A stretch of DNA of 64,000 bases from F23-D06 sp045132055. Its GTDB lineage: Bacteria; Bacteroidota; Bacteroidia; Bacteroidales; WCHB1-69. Shown piece by piece: positions 7,460 through 14,797 of the stretch. The notes below the pieces were generated by a model. It worked only from the letters and a program-made list of their open reading frames with translations. It was not told the origin of the DNA and ran no database searches. The position numbers and the translations under genes are program-made. How positions within the stretch are numbered: position 1 is the first letter of the stretch; each line of letters begins with the position of its first letter. The stretch is from assembly GCA_045132055.1 (NCBI GenBank), contig JBGURP010000039.1, positions 1 through 64,000 of the forward strand. The letters are read 5' to 3'.

Positions 7460-8550
7460 ATCTCCATCACCGTAATCTCGCTCCTCGTGCCCAGGCGCAT
7501 GGGCGGACCGAAGGTACCCGACCCGCAGGAGGTGTAAACCTGCATGTTGCCCAAGCGGTACAGTCCTCGGTTAAATTGGAATACGCGGTCGTTGATCCAG
7601 ATGAGCGGGTAAAGCTGACCGCCGTGGGTGTGTCCCGCCAGATAGAGATCTACGCCGGCTTTCTCCAAATATTCGCCGCCGCATGGGTTGTGATGCAATA
7701 CCACGATGGGCAGATTTCCTTTCTGGATAAGGTTTTGGCTGATGGACTCAATGGTGGCATCGCCCACGGGCGCGTGCATGTGGTTGGCATCCTGCTCGTC
7801 GGCGCGCATGTAGTCCAACCCCACAATCTGCAGTCCGCAATCCTCGGCCACTTCCGTGTCAAGCACGCGCACGCCCACTTGCCGTAGCAGACTTTTCACC
7901 GAATCGGTGCCCACATAGCCGTCATGGTTGCCCGCTACAAAATAGATGGGCGCCTTGACCTGTTTCAGCGGCTCTACGGTCTCCAGATTGAGGTTGTAGG
8001 GGCTTTCAAAGCAGTCGCCGGTGAAGAACACGATGTCGGGATTGGCTTTGTTTACCATGTTCACCAGCCGTTGCACATGCCGTTTGCCCCGGAAATGACC
8101 AAGATGCGTGTCGGAAAGCAACACGGCGCGCACGGGTTTATGCAACTGGTTCAGCTCTACGGTTACGGGAGTGAGGCGCGGCACGAAGGCGTTGAATGTG
8201 CCTCCAATGCACAGTCCTGCCGTCAGCAGCCCCACGATGAGCCCGAAGGTACGTGCGGAAAAATGGGCGAACAGCTGCACAATATCCACCGCTACGGTGA
8301 TGATGAGCAAATAGAGCAATATTCCCAGGATTTCGCTGAAAATGCAGAAAAGTACATGGGCAACAGGGCTGCAAGTCCATGCGCGTGCGCCCGCAAAGGT
8401 GAAAAAGGCGGAGCCGATGAAAACCAATGCGTATCCTACATAAAACCAGCCAGGCTTGCTGCCGAAAACGAAGGCGGTGCGGCGTGACAAATACCATACT
8501 GCCAAGGCGATGATGGCCAGCAATATCCAGGGAAACAGATGATTTTTCAT
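7438..8550 (-). CDS. membrane-anchored metallophosphoesterase (YkuE-like)
   Basis: This 370-residue protein has an N-terminal membrane half with about four helices (LFPWILLAIIALAVWYL; FYVGYALVFIGSAFFTFAG; ILLYLLIITVAVDIV; GLIVGLLTAGLCIGG). A calcineurin-like phosphoesterase domain follows, with LLSDTHLGHFRG, FFTGDCFES, VAGNHDGYVG, VLHHNPCGG and LYLAGHTHGGQLYPL in order, so all metal-ligand motifs are present. Related proteins act on phosphodiesters or lipid-linked substrates at the membrane; the substrate here is unknown. The start at 8550 is preferred because the -7 element at 8570-8577 precludes starting further upstream. The last codons lie inside a 24-base tandem repeat. Confidence 0.88.
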   Translation of the reverse strand: MKNHLFPWILLAIIALAVWYLSRRTAFVFGSKPGWFYVGYALVFIGSAFFTFAGARAWTCSPVAHVLFCIFSEILGILLYLLIITVAVDIVQLFAHFSARTFGLIVGLLTAGLCIGGTFNAFVPRLTPVTVELNQLHKPVRAVLLSDTHLGHFRGKRHVQRLVNMVNKANPDIVFFTGDCFESPYNLNLETVEPLKQVKAPIYFVAGNHDGYVGTDSVKSLLRQVGVRVLDTEVAEDCGLQIVGLDYMRADEQDANHMHAPVGDATIESISQNLIQKGNLPIVVLHHNPCGGEYLEKAGVDLYLAGHTHGGQLYPLIWINDRVFQFNRGLYRLGNMQVYTSCGSGTFGPPMRLGTRSEITVMEMRGGKEE

Positions 8551-8569
8551 AGAAAGTCTAAATTTGGCA

Positions 8570-8577
8570 CAAAAATA
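8570..8577 (-). promoter_or_regulatory. -7 promoter element for the membrane phosphoesterase
   Basis: TATTTTTG on the minus strand lies 19 bases before the start at 8550. It is 21 bases from, and divergent to, the corA element. Confidence 0.65.
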
Positions 8578-8598
8578 AAATATTTTCGCTTTTTTTTG

Positions 8599-8606
8599 TA
8601 TTTTTG
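8599..8606 (+). promoter_or_regulatory. -7 promoter element for corA
   Basis: TATTTTTG lies 70 bases before the corA ATG, giving a longer 5' leader than most genes here. That leader contains a strong ribosome-binding site. Confidence 0.65.
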
Positions 8607-8661
8607 CCAACTTTAATTTAATGCCAACATGTAGTCGTATTATTCGTTAATCCATTAGTAG

Positions 8662-8670
8662 AAAGGAGGT
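8662..8670 (+). promoter_or_regulatory. near-perfect Shine-Dalgarno sequence of corA
   Basis: AAAGGAGGT is fully complementary to the 16S rRNA 3' end and ends six bases before the ATG at 8677. Other starts in this window lack such sites, as is usual in Bacteroidota, so this one is exceptional and fixes the start. Confidence 0.8.
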
Positions 8671-8676
8671 TATCTT

Positions 8677-9588
8677 ATGGTTGATACCATCAATTTCGGA
8701 TCATTCAAATGGCACCATATCACCAATCCAACCGTTGAGGACTTAGATTTCTTGCGCGATAACTTCCATTTCCACCCTTTGGATATTGAGGACTGCTCCA
8801 GTTTTGTGCAGCGTCCCAAAATTGATGAATACGACGATTATTATTTCCTCGTGTTGCATTTTCCATTGATGGATAAGCGTACCCAACTTGTGAAAACCGA
8901 GGAAACCAAGATTTTCTGGGGCCAGGATTATCTCATCACGGTGGGCAATTCCCATTATGTGGTGCAAGACCTCTTTAACTATACGAAAGTCAATCCTGAA
9001 CCGGAAGACGAAGACGATATCAGCGGCACCAGCGATGCAATTTTGTATCACATTTTGTACAGAATGATGAAAGAGACCTTCCTGTTGGTAGAGCGCATGG
9101 GCACCGAGATCGACTACATTAACCGTGAGCTGTTCAACAGTAAATCGGAGCACCTCATTGAGCAGATTTCCCGCTTCCGTAAGAATATCATCCAGATGAA
9201 CACCATGTTCCGTCCGCAATTGCGCCTGTTCAACAAGTTCGAATCCGGCGAAATCAAGGGCTTTGCCGACGATATGGAAGAGTACTGGGGCAATATCCTC
9301 GACTTTTACCAGAAGATGTGGGATATGATTGAAGACTACGGCGAGTTGGTGGATGGCCTCTCCAGCACGTTCGATTCAATGCAGACCAACAAGACGAACG
9401 AAATCATGCGTATGCTCACCATCATCTCCACTATTGTGCTTCCGTTGACCTTCATCAGCGGCTTGTACGGCATGAATGTGGCGCTGCCGTTTGCGGCGTC
9501 TCCCTACGCATTTTGGATTGTTATGGGCATCTGTTTGCTGATTTTGATCTTTTTGGTGGTCTTTTTCATCAAAAAACATTGGCTGTAA
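8677..9588 (+). CDS. corA: CorA-family magnesium/divalent cation transporter
   Basis: This 303-residue protein has a large cytoplasmic N-terminal domain with LDIEDCSSFVQRPKIDEYDD. Long helices follow (MKETFLLVERMGTEIDYINR; ISRFRKNIIQMNTMFRPQLR). Two C-terminal transmembrane helices flank the selectivity motif GMN at about 265-267 (YGMNVALP), and the protein ends in lysine/histidine (FFIKKHWL). CorA pentamers carry Mg2+ and other divalent cations through the inner membrane. It is divergent from the membrane phosphoesterase. Its translation start is unusually strong (see 8662-8670). Confidence 0.95.
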   Translation: MVDTINFGSFKWHHITNPTVEDLDFLRDNFHFHPLDIEDCSSFVQRPKIDEYDDYYFLVLHFPLMDKRTQLVKTEETKIFWGQDYLITVGNSHYVVQDLFNYTKVNPEPEDEDDISGTSDAILYHILYRMMKETFLLVERMGTEIDYINRELFNSKSEHLIEQISRFRKNIIQMNTMFRPQLRLFNKFESGEIKGFADDMEEYWGNILDFYQKMWDMIEDYGELVDGLSSTFDSMQTNKTNEIMRMLTIISTIVLPLTFISGLYGMNVALPFAASPYAFWIVMGICLLILIFLVVFFIKKHWL

Positions 9589-9623
9589 TCGCTATCCTTT
9601 AATAATCTTTTTCCCAAGGCTGT

Positions 9624-10049
9624 ATGTACAGGACTAAACTGAATATCGTGGAGCTTGAGCAAGGCGATTTCCACACGCTTGTGAATGGGCGCGTAGCAGG
9701 CAAGGCTGTGCGTATGGTGTTGGATACCGGAGCCTCGCGCTCGTGTATGGACATGGCGTATGTGGCAGAAATGCTACCGCAATTGCAAACTTCTGTACAT
9801 GAGGGTGTTACTGCGGGCATTGGCGGCGATGATTTTGAGGTGAGAACAGCCAATGTCCCAGATTTCCGTATCGGGCGTTTTCGGCTGGATTGTTATGAAA
9901 CTATGGCTTTGCTGGACTTCTCCTACATCAATTTGGCCTACCAGCGGTTGCACCGCAAGCCGGTTCAGGTGATATTGGGTAACGATTTCCTGGTGCACCA
10001 TAAGGCTGTTATCGATTATGCAAACAAAACCCTCCTTTTTGAGAAATAG
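9624..10049 (+). CDS. single-domain retropepsin-like aspartyl protease homologue
   Basis: This 141-residue protein contains VLDTGASRSCMD with the catalytic-type aspartate at D34, followed by a flap-like glycine-rich segment (GVTAGIGGDDFEV) and QVILGNDFLVHHKAVIDY, the usual ILG-D/N-hydrophobic motif of retropepsins. Retropepsins act as homodimers with one DTG per chain, which fits this length. There is no signal peptide, so it is probably cytoplasmic. The substrate is unknown. One base separates its stop from the ruvC start, suggesting co-transcription. Confidence 0.75.
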   Translation: MYRTKLNIVELEQGDFHTLVNGRVAGKAVRMVLDTGASRSCMDMAYVAEMLPQLQTSVHEGVTAGIGGDDFEVRTANVPDFRIGRFRLDCYETMALLDFSYINLAYQRLHRKPVQVILGNDFLVHHKAVIDYANKTLLFEK

Positions 10050-10050
10050 T

Positions 10051-10617
10051 ATGGAAGAAGTGGCTGTCCGGCATAAGATTTTAGGCATTGACCCTGGCAC
10101 AAATGTGATGGGTTATGCCATTTTGAACACTCATTTCAACCAGTCAGAAGTGGAGGTTATCAGTGTTATTCAGATGAAGAAGCTGACGGACCATTATGCC
10201 AAGTTGAAATTCATCTACGAGAAGATGAATGCGCTCATAGAACAGTATAAACCTGATATATTGGCGATTGAGGCCCCTTTTTACGGCAAGAATGTGCAGT
10301 CGATGTTGAAGTTGGGCCGTGCGCAGGGCATCGTGATTGCCGCCTGTCTGCACGCGGGTATGGAGGTCTATGAATACGAGCCCCGCAAGATCAAGCAGTC
10401 CATTACGGGCAACGGTAACGCTGCCAAAGAGCAAGTGGCTGCCATGTTATGCCACATGTACCCATTAAAGGATTCTATAGAGTATCTGGATGCCACTGAC
10501 GCGCTGGCCGCCGCCGTATGTCATCATCTGCAACATCGCGTGATGGTGGGCGGTGGCAAGAAGTTCAATGATTGGAAATCCTTCATCGCCAACAACGAAA
10601 AACGGATTGTCCGGTAG
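10051..10617 (+). CDS. ruvC: Holliday junction resolvase RuvC
   Basis: This 188-residue RNase H-fold endonuclease cleaves Holliday junctions during recombinational repair together with RuvAB. The catalytic acids are visible in KILGIDPGTNVMGY (D14), LAIEAPFYGKNVQSMLKLG (glutamate near 73) and the C-terminal DATDALAAAVCHH pair. The basic loop KSITGNGNAAKEQV is also typical. The start at 10051 follows the upstream stop by one base. A longer in-frame start at 10018 would lie inside the protease gene. RuvA and RuvB are not encoded nearby. Confidence 0.93.
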   Translation: MEEVAVRHKILGIDPGTNVMGYAILNTHFNQSEVEVISVIQMKKLTDHYAKLKFIYEKMNALIEQYKPDILAIEAPFYGKNVQSMLKLGRAQGIVIAACLHAGMEVYEYEPRKIKQSITGNGNAAKEQVAAMLCHMYPLKDSIEYLDATDALAAAVCHHLQHRVMVGGGKKFNDWKSFIANNEKRIVR

Positions 10618-10634
10618 GTAGGGGCAAAAAAAAG

Positions 10635-10660
10635 TAGAGACGCAATGCATTGCGTCTCTA
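10635..10660. repeat. perfect 26-base palindrome, member of a dispersed repeat family
   Basis: The two 13-base halves, tagagacgcaatg and cattgcgtctcta, are exact reverse complements. It sits in the 57-base gap between the convergent ruvC and the gene ending at 10675. A sister copy with the same outer arms lies at 47591-47618. It could form a terminator-like hairpin but has no T-run on the plus side. Confidence 0.8.
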
Positions 10661-10674
10661 ACCCATTGTAATGT

Positions 10675-12189
10675 TTAATTTTCGGTCAGCACCTCAATGT
10701 GGTTGTCGCCATCACGATGGAGGATGTAATAGATGGCGTCATTGGAGACATTGATGATTTGATCAAAATGCTCGAAATTGTTGAAGTCCTTTGTGGATTT
10801 TGGCTTGTATATGATTTCGGGTGTGAAATGCAGATCGCTGTCCAGTTTTCCAGCTACAACACATTCTTGGCTTCCTTTGTTGTATTGCAGCGTCTTCCAT
10901 GTTTTGTTACTTGGAGAAGCTAAATTGCTTTTGTTCTCGTTGTAAACCAAATATACTTCGTTATTCAGCTCAAATACGCATGGTATGTCTTTATGTGGGC
11001 TGTTGTCATTTATATTGACATTAGGAAGGGTGTTGGAGGCAGTGAGTTCCCCGTTTTTATCCAACATAAATAGATGAATGTTGCGGTGAAAATGGTCAAT
11101 GTATATATGTCCGTTAGCTGTAGTGCCCATTACAGATTTGTATTGGTGTGCCACAATCAGGCGGTTGCCATTCGATAAGGGCAGAATCTGATTCGGGATG
11201 AAGTCAAAATCGTCATTTTTCATAGTTTTGTCTTCATAATGAATGGATTCAGGCCGTTTCAATATATCCATCTCGTGAAGAACAGGTTCGCCCTCTCCGT
11301 TACCATCAATTTCCATGGTGACAAGCCCTTTCTTACAAATGCCAGCGAAGAACAAATGTTGGTTGGGAAGTACTATAGAGTAGGGGTTGTAGATTGCACC
11401 CTCTTCCAATTCAACTTTGCACAGTACGACTTCGCCGGATGATGTGATGCAGGTGTAGTGTTTGGTCCATTTTCCACGGCCATCATATCCTCCTATTGCA
11501 AATTTCACATCAGACGGTGTTCTTACATCCTCATCAAGGTATAGTGTTCCGTTGGGTGTAAGGTAACCACCTTTTACGCGGTCGGGACAGGATATGTCAA
11601 TGTGTTCGTTTACATGTGATATTTCTGTTCCATCAATGTCGCAGATGCGAACATCCAGAACATATTCTTTGTCGTTTTTCTTTGGATGCGTATAAGTGGC
11701 AAAAGCCAGTTTGGTGCGGTCGATAGACAAAAAAGCGCAGATGTTCTCTACTTCCAAGCCGTTAGTGGGTACGCTGACGGAGGGGGTGAAGACAAATTTC
11801 TTCGGGGTTTTGCCATTTACCGGGACTACACATTTTCCGTATTCGACGCATTTGGTTTTTTTGTTATACTTTCCGTTGATTATCACTACATTATTTCCAT
11901 CCAGATATGCGGTCAAGGCGTCATAATCGTCATCTAATTCAAACTCTGACACTAATGTATGCTTGTTTTTGTCATAGATGGAAATGTTAGAGTCATCATA
12001 ATCGCCCCACGAGACGTTGAGGTCGGAGGAGAAGATGTAGAGATTGCTTTCGTCCTCACCAAAAACCAGGATCCTGGAACGGTCTCCGATTTCAGTTTTA
12101 GGCCCGTTGCTGGTTGTTTTCTGGGCTTTGGCAGGCAGGTTGAGCAGCAGGATGGCTGTAATCAAAAGAAAGGTAAATCTGATATTCAT
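10675..12189 (-). CDS. secreted protein of unknown function
   Basis: This 504-residue protein has a typical signal peptide (MNIRFTFLLITAILLLNLPAKA, cleavage near AQ). The mature chain is beta-rich with short repeated-looking strands such as RILVFGEDESNLYIF, VVIINGKYNKKTKCVEYGK and NEVYLVYNENKSNLA, consistent with a beta-propeller or similar fold. I recognise no catalytic motif. The start at 12189 is chosen because it begins the signal peptide; an upstream in-frame start would add a non-secretory extension reaching towards the terminator after tRNA-Trp. It occupies the position where secE and nusG usually follow tuf and tRNA-Trp. Confidence 0.65.
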   Translation of the reverse strand: MNIRFTFLLITAILLLNLPAKAQKTTSNGPKTEIGDRSRILVFGEDESNLYIFSSDLNVSWGDYDDSNISIYDKNKHTLVSEFELDDDYDALTAYLDGNNVVIINGKYNKKTKCVEYGKCVVPVNGKTPKKFVFTPSVSVPTNGLEVENICAFLSIDRTKLAFATYTHPKKNDKEYVLDVRICDIDGTEISHVNEHIDISCPDRVKGGYLTPNGTLYLDEDVRTPSDVKFAIGGYDGRGKWTKHYTCITSSGEVVLCKVELEEGAIYNPYSIVLPNQHLFFAGICKKGLVTMEIDGNGEGEPVLHEMDILKRPESIHYEDKTMKNDDFDFIPNQILPLSNGNRLIVAHQYKSVMGTTANGHIYIDHFHRNIHLFMLDKNGELTASNTLPNVNINDNSPHKDIPCVFELNNEVYLVYNENKSNLASPSNKTWKTLQYNKGSQECVVAGKLDSDLHFTPEIIYKPKSTKDFNNFEHFDQIINVSNDAIYYILHRDGDNHIEVLTEN

Positions 12190-12240
12190 AATTATATATT
12201 TAAAAGGGTTTATATTTAAGATTTGATAATGCAAATAAAC

Positions 12241-12280
12241 AAAAAAAAATCTTGATATTCTGTGAAATATCAAGATTTTT
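12241..12280 (-). terminator. intrinsic terminator after tRNA-Trp
   Basis: A perfect 15-base stem is formed by 12245-12259 and 12266-12280 with a 6-base loop. On the minus strand it is followed by a T-run. It begins immediately after the tRNA-Trp CCA end and closes the tRNA-Thr/tuf/tRNA-Trp transcript. Confidence 0.85.
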
Positions 12281-12354
12281 TGGCAGGGGATGAGAGAATC
12301 GAACTCCCATCTGCGGTTTTGGAGACCGTCATTCTACCATTAAACTAATCCCCT
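12281..12354 (-). tRNA. trnW: tRNA-Trp (anticodon CCA)
   Basis: The minus strand folds into a cloverleaf with acceptor AGGGGAT/ATCCCCT, D-arm AGTTTAATGGTAGA, anticodon loop CTCCAAA reading CCA, and T-arm GGGAGTTCGATTCTC. The discriminator is G and the 3' CCA is encoded. It lies downstream of tuf, as in other Bacteroidales. Confidence 0.95.
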
Positions 12355-12414
12355 GTAAAAGAAAGGGCATTAATGCAATGCCCTTTCCGTGTTGTTTTGG
12401 TTGATTGTGTTCTC

Positions 12415-13602
12415 TTAGTCGAGGATCTCAGTGATCTGACCAGCGCCCACGGTACGACCACCTTCGCGGATAGCGAAACGGAGGTTCATGTTCAGAGCGA
12501 TTTCAGAGAGCAACTCAACGGTGATTTCTACGTTATCACCAGGCATACACATCTCAACGCCAGCAGGCAGAGTGATAGCACCGGTAACATCCGTTGTACG
12601 GAAGTAGAATTGAGGACGATAGTTGTTGCCAAACGGGGTGTGACGACCACCTTCTTCTTTCTTCAAAACATACACAGAAGCTTTGAATTTCTTGTGAGGA
12701 TGGATGGAACCCGGTTTTGCGATAACCATACCACGACGGATTTCGTCTTTGTCGATACCGCGGAGCAACAGACCTACGTTGTCACCAGCTTCACCTTCAT
12801 CGAGGATCTTGCGGAACATTTCCACACCGGTAACGACGGATTTCAGTTTCTCAGCACCCATACCAATGATGTCAACAGGATCGGAGGTGTGGATCACACC
12901 AGTCTCGATACGACCGGTAGCCACGGTACCACGACCGGTGATGGAGAATACGTCTTCCACAGGCATGAGGAAGTCTTTATCAACGTCACGCGGAGGCAGC
13001 GGAATCCAAGTGTCAACTGCGTTCATGAGTTCCATGATTTTCTCAACCCACTTCGGTTCGAGGTTCAAGCCACCAAGAGCGGAACCGCGGATAACAGGGG
13101 TGTTGTCGCCGTCGAATCCGTAGAAGGACAGCAAGTCACGGATTTCCATTTCAACGAGGTCGAGCAACTCAGGGTCGTCAACCAAGTCAACCTTGTTCAT
13201 GAAAACAACCATTTTTGGCACACCAACCTGTTTTGCCAACAGGATGTGCTCACGGGTCTGAGGCATCGGACCATCGGTAGCAGCCACCACGAGGATAGCG
13301 CCATCCATCTGGGCAGCACCCGTTACCATGTTCTTCACATAGTCGGCGTGACCCGGACAGTCAACGTGTGCGTAGTGACGAGTAGCGGTTTGGTACTCGA
13401 TGTGAGCGGTGTTGATGGTAATACCACGCTCTTTCTCCTCAGGAGCATTATCGATAGAGTCGAAAGATCTCACTTCGGAAAGACCTTCGTTAGCCAAAAC
13501 TGTGGTGATGGCAGCGGTCAAGGTCGTTTTGCCGTGGTCAATGTGACCGATTGTACCCACATTTACGTGGGGTTTAGTGCGTTCAAATTTCTCTTTTGCC
13601 AT
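12415..13602 (-). CDS. tuf: translation elongation factor Tu
   Basis: This 395-residue GTPase delivers aminoacyl-tRNA to the ribosome. All G motifs are present: GHIDHGKTTLT (about 18-28), RGITINTAH, DCPGHADYVKNM near 81, NKVDLVDD near 137 and GSALGG near 174. Domains 2 and 3 follow, including RGTVATGRIETG and the C-terminal FAIREGGRTVGAGQITEILD. Codon choice is that of a highly expressed gene. It lies between tRNA-Thr (46 bases upstream) and tRNA-Trp (60 bases downstream), in one transcript ending at the terminator 12241-12280. Confidence 0.98.
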   Translation of the reverse strand: MAKEKFERTKPHVNVGTIGHIDHGKTTLTAAITTVLANEGLSEVRSFDSIDNAPEEKERGITINTAHIEYQTATRHYAHVDCPGHADYVKNMVTGAAQMDGAILVVAATDGPMPQTREHILLAKQVGVPKMVVFMNKVDLVDDPELLDLVEMEIRDLLSFYGFDGDNTPVIRGSALGGLNLEPKWVEKIMELMNAVDTWIPLPPRDVDKDFLMPVEDVFSITGRGTVATGRIETGVIHTSDPVDIIGMGAEKLKSVVTGVEMFRKILDEGEAGDNVGLLLRGIDKDEIRRGMVIAKPGSIHPHKKFKASVYVLKKEEGGRHTPFGNNYRPQFYFRTTDVTGAITLPAGVEMCMPGDNVEITVELLSEIALNMNLRFAIREGGRTVGAGQITEILD

Positions 13603-13648
13603 TTTTCTTATAAATTAATGATTAATATTTTTGCTTGTTTGTTTCAAG

Positions 13649-13723
13649 TGGAGCCGTTGATGAGAGTTGAACTCATGACCCCATCCTTACCAAGGATGTA
13701 CTCTACCACTGAGCTACAACGGC
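13649..13723 (-). tRNA. trnT: tRNA-Thr (anticodon GGT)
   Basis: Minus-strand cloverleaf with acceptor GCCGTTG/CAACGGC, D-arm GCTCAGTGGTAGAGT, anticodon stem CATCC/GGATG with loop TTGGTAA reading GGT, and T-arm ATGAGTTCAACTCTCAT. The discriminator is T and CCA is encoded (13649-13651). It is the first gene of the tuf transcript. Confidence 0.95.
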
Positions 13724-13755
13724 TTTTTTCATTATGAAAAGAACAACCCACAGGT

Positions 13756-13798
13756 GGGTTTCAAATGGTTGGCAAAAATACAATATTTTTTGAAACCC
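13756..13798. promoter_or_regulatory. 10-base inverted repeat flanking the tuf-operon promoter
   Basis: The perfect arms gggtttcaaa (13756-13765) and tttgaaaccc (13789-13798) surround the -7 element with a 23-base spacer. This could be an operator or an RNA hairpin at the end of the rfbD transcript. No T-run follows on the minus strand. Confidence 0.5.
13773..13780 (-). promoter_or_regulatory. -7 promoter element for tRNA-Thr/tuf/tRNA-Trp
   Basis: TATTTTTG on the minus strand lies 49 bases before the tRNA-Thr 5' end. It is centred inside an inverted repeat. Confidence 0.65.
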
Positions 13799-13821
13799 CC
13801 GACTTTTTTGGATAAAAATTT

Positions 13822-14691
13822 TTATTTATCCGATAACTTATTGATAGTCAATATCAAACTATTGCGCCAATATGGGATGGTGATGCCTAATTTCTCTTTC
13901 ACCTTCCTCAAATTGAACACTGAATAGGCAGGTCTTGAAGCTTTTGCCGGATATTCGCCCGTAAAAATGGGATGCACGGAACACTGATTCCCAGAAATCT
14001 CCATGATGGCTTCGGCAAAGTCGTACCAACTGATGCAGCCCTCGTTGGCGAAGTGGTAAAAATGAGTGCCTTCGTGCTCTGCATCGGCATCCACACACAG
14101 CATCACGGCTTGTGCCAAATCGCCGGCGTATGTGGGGCCGCCAATTTGGTCGCATACTACCGACACCTCATCGCGCTCGCGTCCCAACTGCAACATCGTC
14201 TTCACAAAGTTGCGTCCATATTCAGAGTACAACCAGGAGGTGCGGATGACAATGGCACGGCAACCAACTGCTGCAATGGCTTCTTCTCCGGCCAGCTTTG
14301 ATGCTCCGTAAACGGATTTCGGAGCAGGAGTGTCGTCCTCTTTGTATGGGTGGCATGCCTCTCCGGAAAACACATAGTCGGTGGAGATGTGCACGAACAG
14401 GCAATTGCGCTCACGAGCGACTTCAGCCAGATTCCGTACGGCATCGCGATTCAGTTTGTAGGCCATCTCTACATCGTCCTCGGCCTTGTCAACTGCCGTG
14501 TAAGCCGCTGCATTGATGATGACATGGATTTGATTGTCAGCTACATATCTATCGATTGCCGCCGCATCGGTGATATCCAATTCCTCTACATCGGTGTAGA
14601 AGAAACGGTATTTGTCTTGATACGTTGTCGCCAAATCGCGCAGACATCTGCCCAACTGTCCGTTGGCACCGGTGATTAATATGTGATTCAT
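13822..14691 (-). CDS. rfbD: dTDP-4-dehydrorhamnose reductase
   Basis: This 289-residue short-chain dehydrogenase reduces dTDP-4-keto-L-rhamnose to dTDP-L-rhamnose with NAD(P)H, the last step of dTDP-rhamnose synthesis for surface polysaccharide. The nucleotide-binding motif ITGANGQLGRCL is at 5-16. STDYVFSGE (near 103) and the catalytic YGASK (about 128-132) are in place, followed by RTSWLYSEYGRNFVKTM and DQIGGPTYAGDLA. No rfbA, B or C lies beside it here. A 106-base gap with a short inverted repeat separates it from the beta-CASP gene upstream. Confidence 0.93.
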   Translation of the reverse strand: MNHILITGANGQLGRCLRDLATTYQDKYRFFYTDVEELDITDAAAIDRYVADNQIHVIINAAAYTAVDKAEDDVEMAYKLNRDAVRNLAEVARERNCLFVHISTDYVFSGEACHPYKEDDTPAPKSVYGASKLAGEEAIAAVGCRAIVIRTSWLYSEYGRNFVKTMLQLGRERDEVSVVCDQIGGPTYAGDLAQAVMLCVDADAEHEGTHFYHFANEGCISWYDFAEAIMEISGNQCSVHPIFTGEYPAKASRPAYSVFNLRKVKEKLGITIPYWRNSLILTINKLSDK

Positions 14692-14797
14692 TAGTTAATA
14701 GTTAAGAGATAATAGATAATAGTTATTTTATGGTTGTTGCTTTTGTTGTCTTAATTATGGAGGTTAGTAATTTTATAAGTTCGTTGTTAACTATTAT

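Noticed and set aside
12373..13737. Long plus-strand open frame (454 codons) over tuf
   Set aside because: It is antisense to the clear EF-Tu gene and both flanking tRNAs. Its translation has no recognisable motif and it follows from strong codon bias on the other strand.
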